A stretch of 64,000 nt of DNA from Nocardia cyriacigeorgica (GTDB lineage Bacteria > Actinomycetota > Actinomycetes > Mycobacteriales > Mycobacteriaceae): NCBI RefSeq assembly GCF_005863245.1, contig NZ_VBUT01000001.1, forward strand, positions 248,001 to 312,000, read 5' to 3'. Positions 36,601 to 44,433 of the stretch are shown here, one piece after another (position 1 is the stretch's first letter; each line of letters starts with the position of its first letter). The position numbers were made by a program, and so were the translations under genes. The notes under the pieces were generated by a model, which was not told the origin of the DNA, made no database searches, and was given only the letters and a program-made list of their open reading frames with translations.

Positions 36601-37720
36601 GGGCGCTGACGTCGCCGTCGGCCACCACCAGTTGCAGGCCGCGACGCACCGCGAGCCCGTCCTCGGGTGCGGTGAGGTCGAGCACGGTCACCGAGTCCAG
36701 GCCGGATTCGCTGACCAGGCGTTCGGTGCCGTTGACGTAGCCGTCGTCGATGACGACGACCAGGTGCAGCCTGCCCTGCGTCGGCTGCGGGTTGCGCATG
36801 AACCGGCCGCGTTCGATCAGCTCCGCCGACAGCGCGGTTTCCAGTTCACCCAGCGAGCCGTACATCATCCGGGCCGAGCCCATGCCGTCGCGCATCGTCG
36901 GATGTTGCAGGTGCGGAAGCCATTTCGCCCATTCCCAGTTCGGGCCGTCCGGGTCGGCGCAGACGATGGCGATCGCGACGTGATCGGGGCCGTGGAAGGC
37001 GGCCAGTTCCATCAGCATGGCGCGCACCAGGGTGCGGGCCTCCTCGATCTCGCCACCGATATTGATGGCGGGGAAGGCGCGCAGCGAAACCGCCGTCGGC
37101 AGCCGGTGCACCACCGAATGGGTGCGCACGAACCGGCGCAGCGCCACCGTCGACACCGGTTCGAGGTCCTCGAGCGGGCCGGTCTCCGGGCGCGCCAGTT
37201 TGGTGGCGAGCCGGTGGCTGCCGATGCCGACGCGGACGTGCCCGAAGTCCGGGTCGGCCGGGCGGCGTTCCCACATCCGGCGGGTGCCGATCACCGAGCG
37301 CAGATCCATCGGCTCGGGGTGACTCCAGGTCAGCGCCTCGAGCTGCTTACTTCCGGTGCGGCGCACATCTTTTCGCATCTGGTCGAGGTAACGGAAGTAG
37401 TCCTTGCGTTCCTCGTTGAGCTCGGCCGCCGACTTCGGCCCGCCGCCGCTGCGCATTCCCATCATCATGCCGACCATCGACATGATCATCATCATCGGGA
37501 ACATCATCATCATCGGATTGGCGAACAGGTTGCGGCCCATCATCGCCATCATCGCGATCATGCCGACGACGGCGACCAGCATCACCACCGGCATCAGCTT
37601 GACCAGCAGCGGCGCGGGCAGCGGCCGCGGGATCTCCGGCGGGGAGTTCAATGCGACTTCACCGCCCGGCGCGCGCGGCGGCGCGATCCTCGGGCGACGC
37701 ACGAAACCTTCGGTAACCAT
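33659..37720 (-). CDS. eccC: ESX secretion ATPase EccC (second locus)
   Basis: 1,353 residues, fused as one chain. Two Met-rich transmembrane helices (about 38-90) are followed by three FtsK/SpoIIIE ATPase domains. Walker A lysines are Lys490 (GATGSGKSE), Lys854 (GGPQSGKST) and Lys1159 (DVECGKTT). Walker B strands are LVLVDFKGG, FYCLDFGGG and IIMIDYRRS. An extra Pro/Gly-rich linker (about 700-760, PPGLPELPPPPGAE) joins domains 1 and 2 and is longer than in the ESX-4 EccC of this window. It is the substrate-recognising motor of the second system. It begins 9 bp after mycP in an eccD-mycP-eccC operon. Confidence 0.95.
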   Translation of the reverse strand: MVTEGFVRRPRIAPPRAPGGEVALNSPPEIPRPLPAPLLVKLMPVVMLVAVVGMIAMMAMMGRNLFANPMMMMFPMMMIMSMVGMMMGMRSGGGPKSAAELNEERKDYFRYLDQMRKDVRRTGSKQLEALTWSHPEPMDLRSVIGTRRMWERRPADPDFGHVRVGIGSHRLATKLARPETGPLEDLEPVSTVALRRFVRTHSVVHRLPTAVSLRAFPAINIGGEIEEARTLVRAMLMELAAFHGPDHVAIAIVCADPDGPNWEWAKWLPHLQHPTMRDGMGSARMMYGSLGELETALSAELIERGRFMRNPQPTQGRLHLVVVIDDGYVNGTERLVSESGLDSVTVLDLTAPEDGLAVRRGLQLVVADGDVSARSAAGIEKFATADEVSVAEATAFGRGLARYRIATAAQIVSLGDETRSDPGLMALLKIPDAAQIEASKVWRPRTARERLRVPIGVTPDGTPVEIDIKESAENGMGPHGLCIGATGSGKSEFLRTLVLSLVTTHSPDYLNLVLVDFKGGATFLGLDPLPHVAAVITNLEEELSMVDRMKDALAGEMNRRQELLRAAGNFANVTEYEKARAAGAQLDPLPALFVIVDEFSELLSQKPDFADLFVMIGRLGRSLHVHLLLASQRLEENKLRGLDSHLSYRIGLRTFSANESRAVLGITDAYHLPGIPGSGYLKSDADDPLRFNATYVSGPYVSPTGTRESGGSVSGGQAPAVFTAAPVEMPERIEPAAEPAGPPGLPELPPPPGAETEDKEEGLPDSLLEVVVKRLTGHGRPAHEVWLPPLDESPTVDMLLPDPDWRSPVNRHGQLWMPIGIIDKPYEQRRDVLTINLAGGQGNVAVVGGPQSGKSTTLRTIIMAAAATHTPEQVQFYCLDFGGGSMTGLSGIPHVGSVAGRLDRDRVRRTIAELTSLLTQREERFTELGIESMVEFRRRKYAQLEAAANGNPPAPDDPLAADQFGDVFLVIDGWAAMREEFDTLEPAVNAIAQQGLSYGIHLILGASRWGEIRPVIKDQIGTRLELRLGDPSDSEMGRRTAALVPVGRPGRGLTPDELHMLIALPRLDSDSDPATLTDGVAAAKQQLVQLWGARRAPEVRMLPLEISRDQVLAIARAHGVRQSATKVVVGLGENELDPFVLDFDAEPHFMAFADVECGKTTLLRNIAMGVVENSAPGEARIIMIDYRRSLLGVVPDERLAGYSTSSQTSGPMITELARYLSKRIPGSDITPQQLRDRSWWEGPEIYVLVDDYDMITAGANPLLPLLEYLPQARDIGLHLIVTRRIGGVSRALYDHVLGGMKNLSVDALIMSGPRDEGKLIGDVRPTKLPPGRGMLVSRTRGQEMIQIAHLPPL

Positions 37721-37729
37721 GGCGGTCCG

Positions 37730-39190
37730 CTACCCCTCTGTTGCTTCTCGATCGAGGTCGGAGATGCCGGCGTCGTCGTCACCGCGGCGGCGGAACGGGA
37801 TCCACAGCGCGGTGCCGATTCCCAGCACGGCCAGGCAGGTGATCGCGCCGATGGCGGCGATGCGCCGCGGCAGCGGGTCCGGGCCGGGCGGGCGCCACGG
37901 CTGCGCCATCGGGCTCGGGACGTCGGCGCCTTCGCTGATCGGCTGATCGGGCAGTTCCGCGGTCAGCGCGGCCACCGGGTCGATCAGGCCGTGGCCGATG
38001 CGGTCGTCGCGGCCGGGTCCCGGTGCGTGGGCGGTGCGTTTGATCCGGTCGATCACCTGGGCGGCGGTCAGTTCCGGGAAACGGGAACGCACGAGTGCGG
38101 CCAGGCCGGCGACGTAGGGCGCGGCGAAGCTGGTGCCTTCGATGGGGCTGATGCCTTCGGCGGTCTGCACGCCGTCGACCAGGCCGGCGCCACCGGGTTT
38201 GCTGTCCAGGGACACGATGTGGCGGCCGATGGCGGCGACACCGATCCACGGCCCGTTCAGTGACAGTTCGGAGACGACGCCGTTCGGGTCGATGGAGGCG
38301 ACCGAGAGCACGTACGGGTCGAACCAGGCCGGGCTGGCCACCGTCTGCACTCCCGGCCAGCCGGATCCGGTGTTCTGCGCTTTGCAGGCGCCGTCGGTCT
38401 GGAGATTGCCCGCCGCGGCGACTACCACGACATTGCGGTCGTAGGCGTACTTCACGGCCGCGCCGAGCGGTTCGTCGACGGTGTCGACTCCCGCTGCGGC
38501 ACAGGCGACTTCGGAGATGTTGATCACCGTCGCGCCCATGTCGACGGCGCGCACGACGGCCGCGGCGAGGGTGAGCACATTGCCGTAGCCCGCGCTGGCG
38601 ATGGCGCCAGGGGTTTCTTGTGAACCGCGGCGATCCTTGGCTTCGAACGCCAGGCTCAGCTGCCGGATGGTGAGGATCTCGGCTTCCGGCGCGACGCCCA
38701 CGAAGGCGTCGTCGGGGCTCGGCCGGGCCGCGATGATGCCCGCGACCAGGGTGCCGTGCCCGTCGCAGTCGACGGTGCCGTCGGTGCCGGAGACGTAATC
38801 ACCGCCCGCCTGCAATGCGGGCAGCCGGGGATGGCGGTTGACGCCGGTATCGATCACCGCGACCTTCTGCCCGGCACCGCGGCTGAACTGCCAGGCCGAG
38901 GGCAGGTCGAGCACGGCCTGGGACACCGGGACCTCGACCGGCGGGCCACCGTTGAGCACCGGTTCGGCGCAGACCGACCGCTGTTCGGTGGGTTCCAGCG
39001 GGGCCGGGCGGCCGCTGAGGGCCTGCGCCGCCCCGAGGGCGCCGGGATCGATCTGCGGCGGACCGACGGCGGCAGCCGGGGCGGGCGGGCCGAACACCGA
39101 CAGACCGAGAACCACCGCCGCCGCGATCACCGCCGACGCCCGCCGCAGCGGGCCGGAGGAACGGACAGATCGGCTCGCGGATGCGGGCAT
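37730..39190 (-). CDS. mycP: mycosin MycP (second ESX locus)
   Basis: A 486-residue membrane-anchored subtilase. A signal peptide (about 14-42, ending PAAAVG) is followed by the protease domain with Asp114 (VIDTG), His145 (DGHGT) and Ser354 (GTSFAAP). An Asn-containing oxyanion region (VVVVAAAGN) is present. A C-terminal transmembrane helix (about 448-468) and a cytoplasmic tail rich in Arg and Asp end the protein. The ATG at 39190 shares one base with the eccD stop (TGATG), so I prefer it to a start 39 bp earlier inside eccD. Two Cys (Cys74, Cys142) could form the disulfide known in mycosins. Confidence 0.93.
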   Translation of the reverse strand: MPASASRSVRSSGPLRRASAVIAAAVVLGLSVFGPPAPAAAVGPPQIDPGALGAAQALSGRPAPLEPTEQRSVCAEPVLNGGPPVEVPVSQAVLDLPSAWQFSRGAGQKVAVIDTGVNRHPRLPALQAGGDYVSGTDGTVDCDGHGTLVAGIIAARPSPDDAFVGVAPEAEILTIRQLSLAFEAKDRRGSQETPGAIASAGYGNVLTLAAAVVRAVDMGATVINISEVACAAAGVDTVDEPLGAAVKYAYDRNVVVVAAAGNLQTDGACKAQNTGSGWPGVQTVASPAWFDPYVLSVASIDPNGVVSELSLNGPWIGVAAIGRHIVSLDSKPGGAGLVDGVQTAEGISPIEGTSFAAPYVAGLAALVRSRFPELTAAQVIDRIKRTAHAPGPGRDDRIGHGLIDPVAALTAELPDQPISEGADVPSPMAQPWRPPGPDPLPRRIAAIGAITCLAVLGIGTALWIPFRRRGDDDAGISDLDREATEG

Positions 39191-40692
39191 CAGATATTCC
39201 GTGCCATCGCGTACACGCCCATGATCCACAGCACCAGCGGGATCACCGTGCAGATCAGCAGATACTCGAAGATCTCACCGGAACGCCGTGTCACCGGGGT
39301 GATTTCGATGTGCGGGCCGATCACGCCGAACACCACCACGGCCACCGCGAGCGCCAGCAGCAGACCACCACTGAGCAGCGGATCCGCGCCGCCGAGAGCG
39401 AGCCCGGTGAGCAGGGCGGCGACGATGGTCGCGCCGGCGATGATCAATGTGGCGGCCTGGGCGAGATCGGCGAAGGACCGCCCGCGCAGGCACAGGATGA
39501 TGGCGGTGATCACCGCGAGCGCGATCCCCTGCCAGCGCGAATCGCCCAGCGGGTCGGCGGCGCCGAGCGCACCGGCCACACCGGCGATCGCACAACCGAT
39601 GAGCAGACCGGTCTGGTACTGGTTGGCCACGCGCGCCCGGCGACCGAGCCCCGCCGCCGACGGCAAGGCGGTGGCGCCGATCGCGCCGATGCCCTCGATG
39701 GTCGGGCGCTGTTCGTGATCGGCCGGGTCGATCGCACCGCCCGCGGTGGGCACCGGCGGCACCGGGAGCCGGGCCAGCACCGCCGACAGCCGCGGCACCG
39801 CAGAGATCAGCACGATCGCCGCCACCAGCAGCCCGGCGCCGATCTTCGGCAGCGCCGGATCCCACACCATCCGCACCAGCGCCGCCACTCCCCCGCACAC
39901 CGCGACCGTGAGCGCGGCGGTGAACAGGGTGGCGCCGGTGCCGGTCGCGCGGTAGACGGCGACCGCGGCGACCAACGTCACCGAAAAGCCGAGCAGCAGA
40001 TGCGGACTGCCGAGATCACCCGGCACGAACAGGGCCGCGCCGCCGAACAACAGCAGCAGCGCACCGAAGGACAACCAGACCGCGGTGAGTTCGTCGTCGT
40101 ACTTGCGCGCGGCGATGGCGGCGGCCACCGCGGCGCCGATACCGACACCGGTGGCCAGGAACGGGGCCGCGATCCCGAGCCCGTCGGCGCGGCCCGCGGC
40201 GAACAGGGCCAGCGCCAGCACGGCCGCCACCACGGAGGCGACCAGGCCGGTCCAGCGCGCGGCGCTCGGCGACCAGCCTCGAAAGTCGTTGGCGGTCAGG
40301 CGCGATACCGCATCGATGACGTCATCGAAGAGCGCGGGCGATTCCTTGGCGCTCACCGAACGCAGCACCAGCAGTTCGCCGTCGAAGACCTCGGCCTCGG
40401 TGAGCGTGCGGCTGGGTGGGATGGCGTCGCGGCCGAGCCGGGCCAGCGTCCAGTGCCGGGTCTGCAGCGGGGCGCCGCCGTCCTCGGCGTCGACGGGTGC
40501 GGGGTTGCGGGACTCGATGAGGGCCACCAGATCGCCCATGAAGGTCGCGATCGGCACGGTGGCCGGCAGCCCGACATCGAGCTGGGTATTTCCCCCGATG
40601 ACGGAAACCCGGCACAGTTCTGGCTCAGCGGTACCGGCGCCGCTGCTCAACGTCTCGGTCAATTGTCGAACGACCCCAGTTCTTTCCTGCAC
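39190..40692 (-). CDS. eccD: ESX channel protein EccD (second locus)
   Basis: 500 residues. A ubiquitin-like N-terminal domain (about 25-110; CRVSVIGGNTQLDVGLPATVPIATFMGDLV) is followed by about eleven transmembrane helices. It forms the channel-lining part of the inner-membrane complex. GTG 40692 is the longest plausible start; no clear ribosome site is visible, so the true start may be a few codons downstream. The gene heads the eccD-mycP-eccC operon and is divergent from eccA across about 210 bp. Confidence 0.9.
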   Translation of the reverse strand: MQERTGVVRQLTETLSSGAGTAEPELCRVSVIGGNTQLDVGLPATVPIATFMGDLVALIESRNPAPVDAEDGGAPLQTRHWTLARLGRDAIPPSRTLTEAEVFDGELLVLRSVSAKESPALFDDVIDAVSRLTANDFRGWSPSAARWTGLVASVVAAVLALALFAAGRADGLGIAAPFLATGVGIGAAVAAAIAARKYDDELTAVWLSFGALLLLFGGAALFVPGDLGSPHLLLGFSVTLVAAVAVYRATGTGATLFTAALTVAVCGGVAALVRMVWDPALPKIGAGLLVAAIVLISAVPRLSAVLARLPVPPVPTAGGAIDPADHEQRPTIEGIGAIGATALPSAAGLGRRARVANQYQTGLLIGCAIAGVAGALGAADPLGDSRWQGIALAVITAIILCLRGRSFADLAQAATLIIAGATIVAALLTGLALGGADPLLSGGLLLALAVAVVVFGVIGPHIEITPVTRRSGEIFEYLLICTVIPLVLWIMGVYAMARNI

Positions 40693-40902
40693 GTTTCAGA
40701 CACTCGCGACCGGATTCCTACCCGTCGAACCACCGGAGAGCGACTCCGCGGCACCGGGTCGATATTGCGACCGGACCACGTTGCAACCTACCGGCAGCGA
40801 ACAATAATGTATCGGACAGGCCATGCCGACGCGATTTATGTCGCGGCCGGGCCGAACTCGTCCGTGTCCGCCGCAGTTATGAAGATTTCGGGGTTTCATG
40901 CA
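40693..40902. promoter_or_regulatory. divergent eccD/eccA promoter region
   Basis: About 210 bp between the eccD operon (minus) and eccA (plus). Base composition dips toward A/T near 40800 (ACAATAATGTATC), where a promoter is plausible. No defined operator was recognised. If eccA really starts at ATG 40807, the region is shorter. Confidence 0.4.
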
Positions 40903-42726
40903 ATGACCGGCAACCGTCAAGCACAGCGCGCCTTCGATGCCGGAATCCTGTCCCTCGGGCTCAGCATTGACGGGCAGGAATCGACGCGTGATCTCGAGTA
41001 CGCGAAATTGGCTTTTCAGCGGGCCACCGAATGGGACCCGACCATGTGCGATGCCTGGCTGGGCCGGGCGGCGGCGGGCGAGGTCACCGATGAGGTCATC
41101 CGCAATCTGCATCGCACCAGTACGAGCACGCTCTACCGGGAGCAGCGCAGGCTCGGCCTGCCGCCCCGGGCGCTGGCGGGCCGGTTCGTCTCCGGGCTCT
41201 ACATCGACTATCCGCTGGCCAGCTACACCGAGATCTGGCTCGCCTACGCCGCGAACCTGATCGGCGGCAAGCAGTACGACGAGGCCGAACGGGTGCTCGA
41301 CGAGCTGGCCGAGTACCGGGCGGGCATGCTGTCGGATCCCGATCGGGAGATCGACGACCGGATCAGCGCCTATATCCGCGGTGTGCTGCATTTCAACACC
41401 CAGCGCTGGCCGGATGTGATGTCGGTGCTGGCCGGATCGGCCGAATGGGAGGACCCGTACCTGGCCACCGGCGCGCACGTCATGGTCGGTTCGGCGTGCG
41501 CCCAGCTCGGGCTGTTCGGCGAGGCGATCCGGCGGATGGAGCAGGCCGAGAACGGCCCCATCCCGGCGGCGCGGACCACCGCCATGTTCTGCCGCGGCCT
41601 GTGCCTGCGCGAAACCGGCAGCGAGGACGAGGCGCAGGCGCTGTTCGAGCAGGTGTATTCGCAGGCACCGGACTTCACCGCAAACACCGAGGCCATGCGG
41701 GACAAGACCTACCGCATCACCATCACCACCAAGGAGTCCATCGACGCCCGCACCGACCGCTGGGATCCGGCCTCGGCGCCGTCGGTGGAGCAGCTGCAAA
41801 CCGCCGACGCCGAGGACCGGGCCAAGAAGATCCTCACCGAGGCCCGTGCCGAACTCGATCGCCAGATCGGCCTGACGGCGGTGAAGACGCAGGTCGCGAA
41901 GCTGCAGGCGACGGCGCAGCTGGCCAAGATCCGCGCCGAGAAGGGCATGGCCAGCGTGCCGCGCGGCAACCACCTGGCCTTCACCGGACCGCCGGGAACG
42001 GGCAAGACCACCATCGCGCGGGTGGTCGCCAAGATCTACTGCGGTGTCGGTCTGCTCAAAACCGACAAGGTCGTCGAGGCCAAGCGCATGGATTTCGTCG
42101 GCCAGCATCTCGGTAGCACGGCGATCAAGACCGACAAGCTGATCGACACCGCGATGGACGGCGTGCTGTTCATCGACGAGGCCTACACGCTGATCCAGAC
42201 CGGCCTGTCCGGGGGCGACGCCTTCGGTCGTGAGGCGGTGGACACGCTGCTGGCCCGGATGGAGAACGACCGTGACCGGCTGGTGGTGATCATCGCCGGC
42301 TACGACGGCGAGATCGACCGGCTGCTCGCCGCCAACGACGGCCTGGCCTCGCGTTTCGCCAAGCGCTTGCAGTTTCCCTCCTACACCCCGCCCGAGCTGG
42401 GGCAGATCGGCAAGCTCATCGCCTCCTCCCGCGATTCGGAGCTGTCCGAGGACGCGGTGCGGCTGCTGGAGCAGGCCTGCGAGCGGCTCTACAACTCCGA
42501 GCGCACCGATCAGAGCGGCCAGCCGCGCCGTGGCATCGACCTGGCCGGCAACGGCCGCTTCGTCCGCAATGTGATCGAGGCCGCCGAGGAGGAGCGCGAG
42601 TTCCGGCTGGCCAACGACGAATCGCTGGATCTGACCGCGGTCGACGAATCCGTGCTGATGCGGATCGAGGCGCCCGATATGGAGGCCGCGCTGGCCGGGG
42701 TGCTGTCCTCGCTCGGGGTGTCGTAG
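40903..42726 (+). CDS. eccA: ESX AAA+ ATPase EccA
   Basis: About 607 residues from ATG 40903. The N-terminal ~280 residues are TPR-like helical repeats. The C-terminal AAA+ domain has Walker A GPPGTGKTT (Lys368), Walker B VLFIDEAYTL (Asp425) and a sensor-rich tail (LASRFAKRLQF). EccA is cytosolic and is thought to release or remodel substrate-chaperone complexes such as PE/PPE-EspG before secretion. ATGs at 40807 and 40879 are in frame but extend the N-terminus with sequence unlike the family, and none of the three has a strong ribosome site. It ends 4 bp from the convergent eccB stop. Confidence 0.93.
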   Translation: MTGNRQAQRAFDAGILSLGLSIDGQESTRDLEYAKLAFQRATEWDPTMCDAWLGRAAAGEVTDEVIRNLHRTSTSTLYREQRRLGLPPRALAGRFVSGLYIDYPLASYTEIWLAYAANLIGGKQYDEAERVLDELAEYRAGMLSDPDREIDDRISAYIRGVLHFNTQRWPDVMSVLAGSAEWEDPYLATGAHVMVGSACAQLGLFGEAIRRMEQAENGPIPAARTTAMFCRGLCLRETGSEDEAQALFEQVYSQAPDFTANTEAMRDKTYRITITTKESIDARTDRWDPASAPSVEQLQTADAEDRAKKILTEARAELDRQIGLTAVKTQVAKLQATAQLAKIRAEKGMASVPRGNHLAFTGPPGTGKTTIARVVAKIYCGVGLLKTDKVVEAKRMDFVGQHLGSTAIKTDKLIDTAMDGVLFIDEAYTLIQTGLSGGDAFGREAVDTLLARMENDRDRLVVIIAGYDGEIDRLLAANDGLASRFAKRLQFPSYTPPELGQIGKLIASSRDSELSEDAVRLLEQACERLYNSERTDQSGQPRRGIDLAGNGRFVRNVIEAAEEEREFRLANDESLDLTAVDESVLMRIEAPDMEAALAGVLSSLGVS

Positions 42727-42730
42727 CCGG

Positions 42731-44227
42731 TCAGTTGTGCTGCGGCAGTATGTCGTGCCTGGTCAGGGCGTCGCTGGGAGCGAGGGTCGGGCCGGGTACG
42801 AGCTGGCCGACGATGGCCCACGGCGCGGGCTCCGGTGAATCGCCGAGGCCGAGCACCATAGCGGTGTCGATATCCGGGATGCCGTAGCGGATGCCGTTAT
42901 CGGCCACGTAGAACAGGCTTCCGCGCCGCGGGCTACCCGGTTCCATGCCGGTGACGTGCACGAACTCCCCCGACGACGGGCGCAGATAGGCCTGATCGAT
43001 CCGGTCGCCGGAGCCGTCGGCGGTGGCCAGCGCGACCGGTTGCGCGCCCTCGGGCAGCGGCAGCCTGGCACCGACCAGCAGCGCGGCCGAGGCGCGATCG
43101 GTGGGTCCGTCGACGGCGTCGGCCTCACCCTGATCGGTCTTCGACCAGGACACACAGGTGACCGGCGCGTCCTCGGCGGACAGGATGGCCGGCACGGCGG
43201 CCGGGAAATGATCGACCGGCAGCTGCGACAGCACGGGGATGCCGGTGAGCACGTCCGGCGGCACGGTCTCGATCTGGCTCATGCCCTGCGAGTTCGCGGT
43301 GCGGATGAGTTCGGCGGTGAACTCGGAGATGTGTTGCACACCCTCGCTGAGTACCACATACAGCTCGGCCCGCCCCTGCTTACCGGTGGCCGCGACCGAG
43401 ATGACGCCGCCGACCGGAACATTCGAGAGCGCGCCGGGGCCGGGCTTGCCCGCGTTCGGAATCTGCGGCGGCGCGATCGGCGGCACCGGGGTCGCCGCGC
43501 CGAGCAGGCCCGCGCCCACCGGACGCGGGCGTTCCCCGTTGAGGTCGAGCGCCCGCGCGAGCACACTGTCGTCCAGGTCGATTTCGGCGCGTTTGCCCTG
43601 GTAGACCAGGTAGGTGCGGTCCGAGCGGCGCACCAGCAGGGCCTCGTCGGGCTGGGCGCGGCGGATGCGTTCGCTCAGCTCGGGACGCGCGGCCAGGACC
43701 GTGGTGTCGACCCCGGAGGCCGCGGCCGCGCTGCCGGTGATGGACAGCTCGACGGTGTCGCACAGCGTCCAATCGGACCGGTCGCCCTGCGCCGAACCCG
43801 GCAGCGCCGAGGGCGCACCCGGGATGCCGAGCAGCGGCCCGCGCGGCATGGCGGCGAGCTTGTCGTCCTTGACCGAGGTGGGGGATTCGCTGCTTCCGCT
43901 GATCAGACGGGCCGAGGCCAGGTTGAGCACCGGATGCAGGGTGGTGCCGCCGTCGCTGCCGGCGACGACGACGTAGAGCGCGCCGCTGTCCTTGCCCATC
44001 ACGATCTTCGCGTCACCGATCGCGCCCTGCGGGCGGATGAACGCCAGGATCGCCGCGCCAGCGACAACCAGCAGTCCGAGCACCGCCCCGACCAGCAATG
44101 AACGCAGCTGTGAGCGCATCGGATCGTGCAGCATCCGCACATCCCGGCGCACCAGCGCGTGGTCGAGCCTGCGCAACAGGAATCGATATCCGTTGACCTG
44201 CTGCCGGGTGGTCAGCTGTGCCGGCAC
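42731..44227 (-). CDS. eccB: ESX core component EccB (second locus)
   Basis: 498 residues. The cytosolic N-terminus (MPAQLTTRQQVNGYRFLLRR, then HALVRRDVRMLHDPMRSQ), one transmembrane helix (about 48-70) and a large extracytoplasmic part with four EccB repeat units (e.g. SGALYVVVAG near the start, SLFYVADNGIRYGIPD near the end) match EccB, a structural subunit with proposed ATP hydrolysis in some homologues. The GTG at 44227 has GGAGG at 6-base spacing. It is convergent with eccA and divergent from eccE. This gives the core genes an alternating-strand layout that differs from mycobacterial loci. Confidence 0.94.
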   Translation of the reverse strand: MPAQLTTRQQVNGYRFLLRRLDHALVRRDVRMLHDPMRSQLRSLLVGAVLGLLVVAGAAILAFIRPQGAIGDAKIVMGKDSGALYVVVAGSDGGTTLHPVLNLASARLISGSSESPTSVKDDKLAAMPRGPLLGIPGAPSALPGSAQGDRSDWTLCDTVELSITGSAAAASGVDTTVLAARPELSERIRRAQPDEALLVRRSDRTYLVYQGKRAEIDLDDSVLARALDLNGERPRPVGAGLLGAATPVPPIAPPQIPNAGKPGPGALSNVPVGGVISVAATGKQGRAELYVVLSEGVQHISEFTAELIRTANSQGMSQIETVPPDVLTGIPVLSQLPVDHFPAAVPAILSAEDAPVTCVSWSKTDQGEADAVDGPTDRASAALLVGARLPLPEGAQPVALATADGSGDRIDQAYLRPSSGEFVHVTGMEPGSPRRGSLFYVADNGIRYGIPDIDTAMVLGLGDSPEPAPWAIVGQLVPGPTLAPSDALTRHDILPQHN

Positions 44228-44433
44228 ATGGCCTCCATAGAACTGGGTTCTCCCCTCACTCGAGCAATTACAGTATCGGCCGAAACGGCGGTGTCAATCG
44301 ACGCGGTGCGCGGCCGCCCGGGGTCGTTTCCCCGCACCGCGATTTCACTCGCGGCGCGGTATTGTAAAAGTTCTCCAGATCCCCGGAAAACACAAACTCC
44401 GGCCACAGGAATTCGAACCCAGGGCTACTAATA
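44228..44433. promoter_or_regulatory. divergent eccB/eccE promoter region
   Basis: A 206-bp gap, A/T-richer than its surroundings, between eccB (minus) and eccE (plus). It contains the GGAGG site of eccB. No operator or hairpin stands out. Confidence 0.4.

Noticed and set aside
37440..37580. ATC/CAT trinucleotide runs that look like a microsatellite
   Set aside because: They encode the Met-rich transmembrane helices of EccC and are interrupted; EccC4 has a similar Met-rich stretch.
35708..38263. An 851-codon open frame antisense to eccC/mycP of the second locus
   Set aside because: It crosses two real genes and has the same artefactual composition.
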